Shown in pieces: positions 24,128 through 32,759 of a stretch of 64,000 bases of DNA; within the stretch, counting starts at the first letter, position 1, and every line of letters begins with the position of its first letter. The position numbers and the translations under genes were made by a program. Source of the stretch: Clostridiales bacterium. GTDB taxonomy: Bacteria > Bacillota > Clostridia > Lachnospirales > Lachnospiraceae. The DNA lies in NCBI GenBank assembly GCA_019423835.1, contig JAHZAR010000004.1, positions 1-64,000 on the forward strand, read 5' to 3'. The notes under the pieces were generated by a model that worked only from the letters and a program-made list of their open reading frames with translations, was not told the DNA's origin and ran no database searches.

Positions 24128-24676
24128 CTACCCCTCCATCTGGCGTCCAAGAAAACCGGCGGCCGTGGAGACCAGCTTAAACTCCGGCTCTCCGAATTTT
24201 ATCCTGGACTCCCGGCTTAAGAGGGCCACAGCGCCAATGGCATCTCCCTCGCAGATGATAGGGGCAATCACCTGTGCCGTCACGCCCTCCGGCTCCTCAG
24301 AGATAATGGGAATAAAATTTCTGTCATCCTTTCCCGCCGTCACAATCTGACGTTCTCCGATAAGCGTTTCCAGCTGCCTGCTGACAGGCTTCTGCAGATA
24401 ATCCTTTTTAGGGCCTCCCGACACTGCAATCACCTGATCCCTGTCCGTGATGCATACTAAGAGGCCCGTGCTCTGGGCCATAGCCTCGGCATACTGGGAG
24501 GCGAACGCAGTCAGCTCTACCATAGGGGAATATTTTTTCAGGATAATCTCCCCCTCCCGGTCTGTAAAGATCTCCAGAGGGGTTCCCTCCCGAAGCCTCA
24601 GGGTGCGCCTGATCTCCTTGGGGATTACGACGCGGCCCAGGTCATCAATCCTTCTGACAATTCCCGTAGCTTTCAT
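24128..24676 (-). CDS. spoVT: Stage V sporulation protein T
   Basis: A 182-residue AbrB-family regulator that tunes sigma-G dependent genes in the forespore. The N-terminal swapped-hairpin DNA-binding domain is MKATGIVRRIDDLGRVVIPKEIRRTLRLREGTPLEIF, and the C-terminal GAF-like domain runs from about residue 55 to the end (LVCITDRDQVIAVSGGPKKDYL, VTAQVIAPIICEGDAIGAVALLS). Length matches Bacillus SpoVT (178). GGAGG sits 9 bp before the ATG and is inside one arm of an 18-bp inverted repeat whose other arm is the promoter spacer. Bacillus SpoVT represses its own gene, so this repeat is a plausible autoregulatory site (inference). Confidence 0.96.
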   Translation of the reverse strand: MKATGIVRRIDDLGRVVIPKEIRRTLRLREGTPLEIFTDREGEIILKKYSPMVELTAFASQYAEAMAQSTGLLVCITDRDQVIAVSGGPKKDYLQKPVSRQLETLIGERQIVTAGKDDRNFIPIISEEPEGVTAQVIAPIICEGDAIGAVALLSRESRIKFGEPEFKLVSTAAGFLGRQMEG

Positions 24677-24680
24677 ATAA

Positions 24681-24762
24681 AAATTCCTCCGTTTTACATA
24701 TTTTTCTACATTTATCTTTCTGTGTTACCCGTAAATGTAGTATCTGTAAAACAGAGGAATTT
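24681..24762. repeat. Inverted repeat across the spoVT promoter and RBS
   Basis: Arms at 24681-24698 and 24745-24762 match at 17 of 18 positions in inverted orientation. A second perfect pair, CTACATTT (24706-24713) and AAATGTAG (24733-24740), is nested inside. The left arm contains the spoVT GGAGG. The right arm coincides with the 17-bp spacer of the forespore-type promoter. Confidence 0.75.
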
Positions 24763-24766
24763 ATAC
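24738..24766 (-). promoter_or_regulatory. Candidate sigma-G promoter of spoVT
   Basis: Minus strand: GTATA (24766-24762) fits the sigma-G -35 consensus GHATR. It is followed by a 17-bp spacer and GATACTA (24744-24738), one base from the sigma-G -10 CATNHTA. Bacillus spoVT is transcribed by sigma-G. Confidence 0.5.
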
Positions 24767-24866
24767 CACGGACTTTCTTATCTGCGCTTCACGGCTGACT
24801 GCCCTTTTACCGAAAATGAAAGGATTCTGCCACAGTCCGCGCCGGCTGTCTGCCCAGAAGGGACTG

Positions 24867-26351
24867 TCATCCTTTTTTGCTTTTTTTCATCCAAATCAGA
24901 AAGACAAGCAGCAGAGCGGCCGCTGTCCCGGTTCCCGCCCATCCGTTCTGTGTCAGCCCGGCGGCCAGGTAGCCGATGACACAGCAGCCGGCTACGCACA
25001 GCACATAGGGAAGCTGTGTGGACACATGGTTGAGGTGATCACACTGTGCACCGGCGGAAGCCAGAATCGTGGTGTCTGAAATGGGTGACATGTGATCTCC
25101 GCAGACCGCTCCCGCCAGAATTGCCGATGTGGCGATGGTGAGTCCATTCAAATCCTCAGCCCCCAACACGGCAAATGCAATGGGGATGAGAATCCCGAAG
25201 GTTCCCCAGGAGGTTCCGGTGGAAAAGGAAAGACCGGCAGCCACCAGAAAGAGGAGAGCCGGCAGCAGTGCTCCCACAAGGGGGCTTGCCCCTACCACAC
25301 TGCTCACATATCCTCCAATATTCAGATACTCCTCACCGCAGATGCCCGAGAGCGTCCAGGCCAGGCACAGGATCATAACAGCCGGTATCATAGCTCTGAT
25401 GCCGGACGTGAATGTGCCGCAGAAATCCTGGAAGGAGAGCACACGCCTGGACAGATAGAAGGCAAAAATAAACACCAGAGTAAAAAAGGAGCCCAGGACC
25501 AGGCTCAGCGACGAATCGCACCCGGAAAAGGCCTCCACAATGCCTTTTCCCTCCAGAATCCCGCCTGTATAGAGCATTGCCCCCACACACAGAGCAATCA
25601 GTACAAGAATCGGCACAGCCAGATCTGCAACCTTTCCTCTTCCTCCGGCTTCTATTGTTTCCCCCTCCACAGTCTTTTCCCTGCCGGTTCTCAGAAATTC
25701 TTCCTCATATCGTTTCATAGCCGCAAAATCAAATTCATTCACAATTACAAACAGCAGGAAGATAATGGTAAGAATCGCATAGAGGTTAAACGGGATAGTG
25801 TGAAGAAACAGGGAAAAGCCATCTACTCCGCTGCCCGCCGGAAGGGAGGAGCCCACAGCCGCCGCCCAGCTTGAGATGGGAGCAATAATGCACACCGGAG
25901 CTGCCGTAGCGTCGATAATGTAAGCCAGCTTTGCCCGGCTGATCCTGTGCTTGTCCGTCACGGGGCGCATCACCGTACCAACCGTCAGACAGTTGAAATA
26001 GTCGTCCACAAAAATAAGGGCGCCCAGAAACATTGCAGCAAGCAGAGCTCCCCTCCTTGTCTTAATCGCACCGGACGCCCATTCGCCGTAAGCCCTGGAG
26101 GCGCCGGAACGGGTAATCAGTGCCACAATAATCCCCAAGAAGGCGAGGAATAGAAGAATATTAACATTTTCGCCTATCTTTCCGCCCATAATCCCGGTCA
26201 TGGTTTCCACTGCATGGATGGGATTTGCCCCTGAAAACAGAAAGCAGCCTGCAAGGATTCCGATCAGAAGGGAGAGATAAACCTCCTTCGTCAGCAGAGC
26301 CAGCCCGATTGCAGCCACCGGGGGAAGCAGGGAAAAAACAGTTGCGCTCAT
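24867..26351 (-). CDS. NhaC-family Na+/H+ antiporter
   Basis: A 494-residue polytopic membrane protein of the Na+/H+ antiporter NhaC family, exchanging external protons for internal sodium (some relatives carry organic acids). About 11-12 hydrophobic helices are visible. Conserved stretches include FVDDYFNCLTVGTVMRPVTDKHRISRAKLAY, DATAAPVCIIAPISSWAA, FSTGTSWGTFGILIPIA and CGDHMSPISDTTILASAGAQCDHLNHVSTQLPY, which hold the acidic and serine residues typical of the transport core. It is preceded by a good promoter at 26443-26471. The 190 bp between its stop and spoVT hold the spoVT promoter and no gene. Confidence 0.9.
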   Translation of the reverse strand: MSATVFSLLPPVAAIGLALLTKEVYLSLLIGILAGCFLFSGANPIHAVETMTGIMGGKIGENVNILLFLAFLGIIVALITRSGASRAYGEWASGAIKTRRGALLAAMFLGALIFVDDYFNCLTVGTVMRPVTDKHRISRAKLAYIIDATAAPVCIIAPISSWAAAVGSSLPAGSGVDGFSLFLHTIPFNLYAILTIIFLLFVIVNEFDFAAMKRYEEEFLRTGREKTVEGETIEAGGRGKVADLAVPILVLIALCVGAMLYTGGILEGKGIVEAFSGCDSSLSLVLGSFFTLVFIFAFYLSRRVLSFQDFCGTFTSGIRAMIPAVMILCLAWTLSGICGEEYLNIGGYVSSVVGASPLVGALLPALLFLVAAGLSFSTGTSWGTFGILIPIAFAVLGAEDLNGLTIATSAILAGAVCGDHMSPISDTTILASAGAQCDHLNHVSTQLPYVLCVAGCCVIGYLAAGLTQNGWAGTGTAAALLLVFLIWMKKSKKG

Positions 26352-26442
26352 AGAATGTTCCTTTCTCTACCTAGTTTTTTTGCCCTCCGGTTTTACATCC
26401 CAGGCTCAGGCCCGGATTCCGGCTGCGGCAAATTTCTTTTAT

Positions 26443-26471
26443 ACTCTAACGGCTGCCAGCACATCTGTCAA
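26443..26471 (-). promoter_or_regulatory. Promoter of the NhaC-type gene
   Basis: Minus strand: perfect TTGACA (26466-26471), 17-bp spacer, TAGAGT (26443-26448), about 90 bp before the ATG. The surrounding 26352-26795 holds this promoter and the spoVG terminator only. Confidence 0.6.
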
Positions 26472-26693
26472 GCGGCTTCCCTGTTTTTGTGCTGCAGATC
26501 GCATGCCCTCCATCTGCCCCTCTTTTTGATTCTTACGTTTCTTTTTACTGCCCCGGCCAGTCTTTTCCACCCGGCAGATTGTCCGATTCTGTATCTGTTG
26601 TGTCCTCAGGAAAGGCGGACCGTGACGGTCACCGTCATCGGCACAGCCGGGCAGGCTGTTCTCCGGATAACAGGCAGAAGCCGCGTTGTCCTC

Positions 26694-26753
26694 AAAAAAT
26701 GAAGGGGGAAGAAACATGCTTTGCAGCCTGCATGCTTCCTCCCCTGTTTTATC
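26694..26753. terminator. Terminator after spoVG (bidirectional)
   Basis: Stem GGAAG/CTTCC extended by GGG/CCC, with an inner CATGC/GCATG pair. On the minus strand it runs into ATTTTTT, on the plus strand into TGTTTTATCTTTT. It lies about 45 bp past the spoVG stop. Confidence 0.7.
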
Positions 26754-26795
26754 TTTTGTATTTATCTCCCTTAAGGTTCTTTTGTAAAGCCTCTG

Positions 26796-27080
26796 TTATG
26801 CTTCCGGCCCGTTCTGTGCCAGCTCCTCCGCCGTCTGCTCGTACTTCTCGAGAATCACCTTCTGGATCATGTCTCTTGTGGAAGAGTTGATCGGATGGGC
26901 AATGTCCCTGTACTCGCCGTCAGTCGCCCTGCGGCTCGGCATGGCAATGAAAAGTCCCTTCTCCCCCTCAATTACTTTGATGTCGTGGACGACAAACTCA
27001 TTGTCCAGGGTGATAGACACAATCGCCCTCATCTTGCCTTCCTTTTCAATCCGTCTTACTCTCACATCTGTAATCTGCAT
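26796..27080 (-). CDS. spoVG: SpoVG RNA/DNA-binding regulator
   Basis: A 94-residue SpoVG, a conserved nucleic-acid binding regulator affecting sporulation, division and virulence genes in Firmicutes. [39 protein letters not shown] and [40 protein letters not shown] are the family hallmark. AGGGG precedes the ATG. It is 60 bp downstream of glgD and ends at the hairpin near 26,700; it may be read from its own promoter or through from glgCD. Confidence 0.97.
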   Translation of the reverse strand: MQITDVRVRRIEKEGKMRAIVSITLDNEFVVHDIKVIEGEKGLFIAMPSRRATDGEYRDIAHPINSSTRDMIQKVILEKYEQTAEELAQNGPEA

Positions 27081-27139
27081 AAATTAACCCCTCTTCCGTC
27101 CCATATCAAATTATGCCTGTGCGCCTGCCGGCCCTGCCG

Positions 27140-28261
27140 CTAAATGGTAAAGCGCTCGTTCTTCTCAATCACGATCTTTACATTGTCCGGTGCTCCGATA
27201 TGTGTGGTGTTCGCACGAATAGTATCGCGGCTCTCCACGATACAGTTTTCAATAACGGTGTTATCGCCGATATAGACGTCATTCAAAATAATCGAATTCT
27301 TAATGACACAGTTGTTTCCGATATAGACCTTTTTAAAGAGGACAGAATTTTCAACGGTTCCGTTCAGAATACAGCCGCTGGAAACAAGACTGTTTTTCAC
27401 CTCTGCTCCCGGATTGTACTTGGCAGGCGGGAGATCGTCTACCTTGGAATAGATTTCAGGATACTCGCGGAAGAAGTAGTGTCTCACTTCCGGCTTTAAG
27501 AAATCCATATTGGTCTTATAATAGGAATCCACGGAAGCAATATTGCTCCAGTAAGAATCCAGCTTGTATGCGTAAATCCTCTTTAAATTCTTATAGCGCA
27601 CCAGAATATCCGTTACGAAATCATATCTGTCTTCAGCGGCACAGCGCTCCAACAGTTCAATGAGCTGCCTTCTTCTGACAACATAGATGCCGCAGGAAAT
27701 CGTGTTGGAGGTGGCAAGCATCGGCTTCTCCTCAAAGTCAGTGATCCGTCCCTCCTCGTTTGTCTTGACAAGTCCAAAACGGGTGATATCCTCTTCCGGT
27801 CCCATGTCCTTGCACACAATGGTGATATCGGCCTTCTTTTCGATATGGTATTCCAGAACCTTATGGTAATCCAGCTTGTAAATACAGTCTCCGCCTGCGA
27901 TCACTACATATGGCTCGTGGCTCTTTTTGAGGAAATCCAGGTTCTGGTAGAGGGCGTCAGCCGTTCCTCTGTACCAGTCGCTGTGCTCTGCCGTGATCGT
28001 GGGGGTGAACACATACATGCCTCCCTGTTTTCTTCCGAAATCCCACCATTTGGACGAACTCAAATGTTCATTTAAGGAACGGGAATTATACTGGGTAAGC
28101 ACAGCCACGCTCTGGATATGGGAGTTGCTCATATTGCTGAGTACAAAGTCAACGCTTCGGAAGCTTCCTGCCACCGGCATGGCAGCGATTGCCCTCTTGT
28201 TGGATAATTCTTTCATTCTCTTGCTGTTTCCGCCTGCTAAAACAATACCGATCGCTCTCAT
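27140..28261 (-). CDS. glgD: Glucose-1-phosphate adenylyltransferase regulatory subunit GlgD
   Basis: A 373-residue GlgD, the non-catalytic or regulatory partner of GlgC in Firmicute ADP-glucose pyrophosphorylase (glycogen synthesis). It has the nucleotidyltransferase fold ([29 protein letters not shown]) and a left-handed beta-helix C-terminus ([36 protein letters not shown]). The signature loop lacks the canonical GGxGxRL of GlgC, as expected for GlgD. Its ATG overlaps the glgC stop codon by 4 bp (ATGA), so the two subunits are translationally coupled. Confidence 0.95.
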   Translation of the reverse strand: MRAIGIVLAGGNSKRMKELSNKRAIAAMPVAGSFRSVDFVLSNMSNSHIQSVAVLTQYNSRSLNEHLSSSKWWDFGRKQGGMYVFTPTITAEHSDWYRGTADALYQNLDFLKKSHEPYVVIAGGDCIYKLDYHKVLEYHIEKKADITIVCKDMGPEEDITRFGLVKTNEEGRITDFEEKPMLATSNTISCGIYVVRRRQLIELLERCAAEDRYDFVTDILVRYKNLKRIYAYKLDSYWSNIASVDSYYKTNMDFLKPEVRHYFFREYPEIYSKVDDLPPAKYNPGAEVKNSLVSSGCILNGTVENSVLFKKVYIGNNCVIKNSIILNDVYIGDNTVIENCIVESRDTIRANTTHIGAPDNVKIVIEKNERFTI

Positions 28262-29532
28262 TGTACTCCACCTGCCTTTATGATATAGTCGCCGCTTTCC
28301 AGTATTCCGCCATGATAATCTGAACTTTCTGTCTCCCCTGAGATAGCAGTGTTCCTTCCTACTTTCACACCGTCGGGGATAACAGAACGCTCACCGATGG
28401 TAACCAGATCAAACTGATATACCTTCGGATCATATTTGCTGGGCGCATAGTCGCCTACGCCGATCTGCGCATTCTGGCCGATCACCACGTCCTCGGCAAC
28501 GATGGCCTTGTCCACAACCGTGCCTGAGCCAATCACGCTTCCCTTCATTATGATAGAGTCTCTCACTGCTGCCCCTTCGCCGATGGTGACGCCTGCACCT
28601 ATCACTGAGTTGGTCACCTCGCCGTAGATCTCAGAGCCCTCTCCTATGATGCTCCTCTCAATTCTGGCATCGGAAGAAATATACTGGGGAGGAATAATAT
28701 CACTCTTTGTGTATATTCTCCAGTACTCCTCATACAGATTAAACTCAGGGATAATGTCAATCAGCTCCATATTTGCTTCCCAGTAGGAGCCAAGGGTTCC
28801 CACATCCTTCCAGTAACCGTTGTACTCATAGGCGAATATTCTCTTTCCGGATGAGAAGCAGTAAGGGATGACATGTTTTCCAAAGTCGCAGCCAGGCTCT
28901 TCTGACAGTTTGATCAGTGCATCACGAAGTACAGGCCAGCTGAAAATATAAATTCCCATAGATGCCAGATTACTTCTCGGATTAGCAGGTTTCTCTTCAA
29001 ATTCCGTAATACGGTTTTTATCATCTGTGATCAGGATTCCGAAACGGCTTGCTTCTTCAATCGGTACAGGCATAGCTGCAATCGTGACGTCCGCATTGTT
29101 TGCCTTGTGATATTCCAGCATCACTTCATAGTCCATCTTATAAATATGATCGCCGGAGAGAATCAGCACATAGTCGGGATTATAGGTTTCCATGTACTCC
29201 AGATTCTGGTAAATAGCGTTGGCTGTTCCTGTATACCAGTCACTTCCCTTACTTCTCTCATATGGCGGAAGGACGGTCACTCCTCCAACGTTTCGGTCGA
29301 GATCCCACGGAATTCCGATTCCGATATGGGCATTCAGGCGCAGCGGCTGATACTGGGTAAGCACTCCCACCGTGTCTACTCCTGAATTAATACAGTTGCT
29401 GAGCGGGAAGTCAATAATTCTGTACTTCCCGCCAAAGGAAACCGCCGGCTTTGCCACTTTCTGTGTCAGAACGCCCAGGCGGCTACCCTGTCCACCTGCT
29501 AAAAGCATAGCAATCATTTCTTTTTTGATCAC
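28258..29532 (-). CDS. glgC: Glucose-1-phosphate adenylyltransferase GlgC
   Basis: A 424-residue catalytic subunit of ADP-glucose pyrophosphorylase (ATP + glucose 1-phosphate to ADP-glucose), first step of glycogen synthesis. The pyrophosphorylase loop [35 protein letters not shown] is complete. [10 protein letters not shown] and [11 protein letters not shown] carry catalytic and sugar-binding residues. The C-terminal half is a hexapeptide beta-helix ([34 protein letters not shown]). Start is GTG 29532 with GGGGTGAT upstream; the in-frame ATG five codons on lacks a site. No glgA, glgB or glgP is present in the window. Confidence 0.96.
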   Translation of the reverse strand: MIKKEMIAMLLAGGQGSRLGVLTQKVAKPAVSFGGKYRIIDFPLSNCINSGVDTVGVLTQYQPLRLNAHIGIGIPWDLDRNVGGVTVLPPYERSKGSDWYTGTANAIYQNLEYMETYNPDYVLILSGDHIYKMDYEVMLEYHKANNADVTIAAMPVPIEEASRFGILITDDKNRITEFEEKPANPRSNLASMGIYIFSWPVLRDALIKLSEEPGCDFGKHVIPYCFSSGKRIFAYEYNGYWKDVGTLGSYWEANMELIDIIPEFNLYEEYWRIYTKSDIIPPQYISSDARIERSIIGEGSEIYGEVTNSVIGAGVTIGEGAAVRDSIIMKGSVIGSGTVVDKAIVAEDVVIGQNAQIGVGDYAPSKYDPKVYQFDLVTIGERSVIPDGVKVGRNTAISGETESSDYHGGILESGDYIIKAGGVQ

Positions 29533-29583
29533 GTTATCACCCCTTGATGTATATTTGCTTGTGTGCTTTATTCTGTATCATGT

Positions 29584-29612
29584 ATTATAGCACAATAATT
29601 AGAAAAAGTGAA
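29584..29612 (-). promoter_or_regulatory. glgCD promoter
   Basis: Minus strand: TTCACT (29607-29612), 17-bp spacer, perfect TATAAT (29584-29589), about 50 bp upstream of glgC. The -35 is weak, which would suit an activated promoter. Confidence 0.5.
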
Positions 29613-29758
29613 CAAATTACCAAATGATTTTCTATATTTTTTGTACATATTCCGACATTTTGTCTGTCATATCACCATAAAACATCAAATTCCACTGTAT
29701 CTTGTGCTTTTCTGTCCCTCCATATACAACCAGCAGTTTAAAAATCCCTTTCTTCCCC

Positions 29759-29787
29759 TTGAATCCACAGGAAAAATACAGTATAAT
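29759..29787 (+). promoter_or_regulatory. asnS promoter
   Basis: Plus strand: TTGAAT (29759-29764), 17-bp spacer, perfect TATAAT (29782-29787). It gives an approximately 170-nt leader before asnS. I looked for a T-box (AGGGTGG-type core) in this leader and did not find one. Confidence 0.7.
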
Positions 29788-29964
29788 GGCTTCATTGAAA
29801 ATTTGTCTGAAAATCTCAGGCAGAGCCTGGTTCTGTTTCTGAGACGCAAATCGGTTCGGAATACCTCCGCAGACAGACTGCGGCACGGCGCTGTTTCTGT
29901 TTTTCGGGAGGCGTCCGGTTTGGCGGTATCCGGGCCGTTTATCAAACGCAAAAGGAGCACTGTT

Positions 29965-31356
29965 ATGGATTTAATTACCGTTAGAGAGATTTACAGGGAC
30001 AGGGAAAAATTCCTTGGAAAAGAAATCCGGATCGGCGGATGGGTGAGAAGCGTCCGCGATTCCAAAACCTTTGGCTTTATCGTAGTGAGCGACGGAAGCT
30101 ACTTTGAAACGCTTCAGGTCGTCTATCATGACAATATGGAAAACTTCAATGAGATCTGCAGGCTGAATGTGGGAGCTGCGATTCTCGTAAAGGGAACCCT
30201 CGTTGCCACACCGGAGGCCAAGCAGCCCTTCGAGATCCAGGCCACGGAAGTTATCGTAGAGGGTCCATCCTCACCTGACTATCCGCTTCAGAAGAAACGC
30301 CACAGTCTTGAATATCTGAGAACGATTTCCCATCTGCGTCCGAGGACGAACACCTTCCAGGCTGTATTCCGCGTGCGCTCTCTGATCGCCTACGCTATCC
30401 ACCAGTATTTCCAGGAGAGGGACTTTGTCTATGTCCACACGCCTCTCATTACAGGAAGTGACTGCGAGGGCGCCGGAGAAATGTTCCAGGTGACAACCAT
30501 GGATCTGGCCAATGTCCCCAAAAAACCTGACGGCTCTGTGGATTTTTCCCAGGACTTCTTTGGAAAGTCCACAAACCTGACAGTCAGCGGCCAGTTAAAT
30601 GCGGAGACCTACGCCATGGCCTTCCGGAATGTCTACACCTTCGGTCCTACTTTCCGCGCTGAAAACTCCAACACCACCCGCCACGCGGCTGAGTTCTGGA
30701 TGATTGAGCCGGAGATGGCATTCGCCGATCTGAACGACAATATGGCTCTTGCAGAGAGTATGTTAAAATATGTGATCCGCTATGTGCTGGAGCACGCACC
30801 GGAGGAGATGAACTTCTTCAACCAGTTTATTGACAAGGGACTTCTCGACCGTCTGAACCATGTGTTAAACTCCGAGTTCGGCCATGTGACCTACACAGAG
30901 GCTGTGAAGCTTCTGGAGGAGCACAACGATGAGTTCGACTACAAGGTATTCTGGGGCTGCGACCTTCAGACCGAGCATGAACGCTGCCTGACAGAGCAGA
31001 TCTTCAAGCGCCCTGTATTTGTTACAGATTATCCGAAGGAAATCAAGGCCTTCTATATGAAGATGAACGAGGACGGAAAGACTGTCGCCGCCATGGACTG
31101 CCTGGTTCCCGGAATCGGAGAGATCATCGGAGGCAGCCAGAGGGAGGACGACTATGAAAAGCTCCTTGCCCGCATGGATGAGCTGGGCCTTAAGAAGGAG
31201 GACTACGGCTTCTATCTGGATCTGAGAAAGTACGGCTCTGTGCGCCACTCCGGATTCGGACTGGGCTTTGAGCGCTGTGTCATGTACCTGACCGGAATGG
31301 GCAACATCCGCGACGTAATCCCATTCCCGAGAACCGTCAACAACTGTGAGCTGTAA
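29965..31356 (+). CDS. asnS: Asparaginyl-tRNA synthetase
   Basis: A 463-residue class IIb synthetase that charges tRNA-Asn. The N-terminal OB-fold anticodon-binding domain begins [38 protein letters not shown]. Class II motifs are present: motif 1 region ([22 protein letters not shown]), motif 2 ([23 protein letters not shown]) and motif 3 ([15 protein letters not shown]). The open frame extends far upstream, but the ATG at 29965 has AAAGGAG at ideal spacing and starts the OB fold. Ends at the terminator 31443-31495. Confidence 0.96.
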   Translation: MDLITVREIYRDREKFLGKEIRIGGWVRSVRDSKTFGFIVVSDGSYFETLQVVYHDNMENFNEICRLNVGAAILVKGTLVATPEAKQPFEIQATEVIVEGPSSPDYPLQKKRHSLEYLRTISHLRPRTNTFQAVFRVRSLIAYAIHQYFQERDFVYVHTPLITGSDCEGAGEMFQVTTMDLANVPKKPDGSVDFSQDFFGKSTNLTVSGQLNAETYAMAFRNVYTFGPTFRAENSNTTRHAAEFWMIEPEMAFADLNDNMALAESMLKYVIRYVLEHAPEEMNFFNQFIDKGLLDRLNHVLNSEFGHVTYTEAVKLLEEHNDEFDYKVFWGCDLQTEHERCLTEQIFKRPVFVTDYPKEIKAFYMKMNEDGKTVAAMDCLVPGIGEIIGGSQREDDYEKLLARMDELGLKKEDYGFYLDLRKYGSVRHSGFGLGFERCVMYLTGMGNIRDVIPFPRTVNNCEL

Positions 31357-31442
31357 GGGCATCACCGGATGCCTGAGAAACAGCAGCAAAGAGACAGCAG
31401 CTGCCGTTTAAATCTCAGTATAAAAAATATCTGTGAGCAGAG

Positions 31443-31495
31443 AGGGTATCTCAAAAGATGGCTGTGTGCCTTCCTTGAGATGCCCTTTTATCTTT
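31443..31495 (+). terminator. asnS terminator
   Basis: AGGGTATCTCAA (31443-31454) pairs with TTGAGATGCCCT (31475-31486), 12 bp with one G-U, followed by TTTTATCTT. The stretch 31496-31677 holds no visible gene. Confidence 0.85.
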
Positions 31496-31677
31496 ATCTG
31501 CTGCTGTCTTACGGCTGGGAGCTGCCGGCTGGAATGTGACGGCTGCTGACTGCCGGCCAGTATGCGTTTTTACTGTTAAATCTTGCCGCCCGCGTCCTGC
31601 AGAACCTTCCTCTGACGGATGTTTCATCCGCTTTGGAAGACGGCCGACGGGGCGGTCCTAAAAGGGGGAATGATATC

Positions 31678-32748
31678 TTGAAATTTATCCATACGGGGGA
31701 TATTCACTGGGGAATGGCTCCTGACGGCGACAAGCCCTGGAGCAGGGAGCGGGCCAGGGATATCCGGGAAACCTTTGCCGCCATTATCGGCAGGGCCAGG
31801 GAACTGTCTGTGGATTTTCTCTTTATCGCAGGCGATCTGTTTCACCGGCAGCCGCTCTTAAAGGACCTGAAGGAGGTGAATTATCTCTTTTCCACCATTC
31901 CCGACGTGCGGGTGGTCCTGATCGCGGGAAACCATGACCGGGTGAGAAAAAACTCCGCTGTCCTGAGCTTTACCTGGGCGCCCAATGTGACATTTCTGGC
32001 AGACGAGGAGTTCTCCTCCGTCTATTTCGAGGAGCTTCACACAGAGGTTACAGGCTTTTCCTACTGGAGCGCGGAGATCCCCGAGGCAAGGCTGAACGAT
32101 ATAGCTGCGCCTGACGACGGGCTAATCCACATTCTTCTCGGCCACGGAGGGGATGTAAAGCATGTCCCTGTAGACAGGGAGGCCCTGCTTCGGGCAGGCT
32201 TTTCCTATGTGGCTCTGGGCCATATCCACAAGCCTGAAATTTCCCAGAGCCTGCGTCTTGCCTGGTGCGGCTCCCCTGAACCTCTTGACAAGACGGAGAC
32301 AGGGCGGCATGGAATCATCTACGGAGAAATCAGCGAGGCGAGCCTTCGCATTACCCACCTGGAATTTATCCCCATGGCTAAGATTCAGTATATTCCCCTG
32401 ATGGTCAATGTGACCCCAGGCACGACCAACACGGAGCTGTTTCTGCGCATGTCCCAGGAGATTGAAAAGAGGGGAGCGGAACACATTTACCGGTTCCGCA
32501 TCCGCGGCATGAGGGATCCCGACATTTCCTTTGATCTGGAATCTCTGATGATGCGCTACCGAATCGCGGATATCCTCGACGAGTCGGAGCCGCAGTACGA
32601 TTTCAGCGCCCTGTTTGCGGAGCATCCCAGCGACATGATCGGGTTTTATATCCAGGCGCTGCAGAAGCCGGACATGAGCCCTGTAGAGAAAAAAGCCCTC
32701 TACTACGGCATCCACGCTCTGCTTCTGACTACAGACGAAAGGAGCTAG
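31678..32748 (+). CDS. SbcD/YhaO-like DNA repair metallophosphoesterase
   Basis: A 356-residue calcineurin-like phosphoesterase related to SbcD/Mre11 and Bacillus YhaO, likely a nuclease acting on DNA ends. Metal-binding motifs are in order: HTGDIHWG (about 4-11), FIAGDLFHRQ (about 48-57), AGNHDR (about 81-86), and the histidine motifs HILLGHGG and ALGHIHKPE. I place the start at TTG 31678, which has AAAGGGGG 9 bp upstream and yields the expected beta-strand start (KFIHTGD). Upstream codons would add an unlikely Arg/Gly stretch. The partner ATPase begins 11 bp after its stop, the usual SbcD-SbcC order. Confidence 0.88.
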   Translation: MKFIHTGDIHWGMAPDGDKPWSRERARDIRETFAAIIGRARELSVDFLFIAGDLFHRQPLLKDLKEVNYLFSTIPDVRVVLIAGNHDRVRKNSAVLSFTWAPNVTFLADEEFSSVYFEELHTEVTGFSYWSAEIPEARLNDIAAPDDGLIHILLGHGGDVKHVPVDREALLRAGFSYVALGHIHKPEISQSLRLAWCGSPEPLDKTETGRHGIIYGEISEASLRITHLEFIPMAKIQYIPLMVNVTPGTTNTELFLRMSQEIEKRGAEHIYRFRIRGMRDPDISFDLESLMMRYRIADILDESEPQYDFSALFAEHPSDMIGFYIQALQKPDMSPVEKKALYYGIHALLLTTDERS

Positions 32749-32759
32749 GGAATCAGACC

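Noticed and set aside
29533..29964. T-box riboswitch before asnS
   Set aside because: The leader is long enough, but no AGGGTGG-type core, specifier hairpin or antiterminator could be found; only a promoter is supported.
29608..29964. N-terminal extension of AsnRS from an upstream start
   Set aside because: The extra 119 residues are unlike any synthetase domain and run through the promoter; ATG 29965 has an ideal Shine-Dalgarno.
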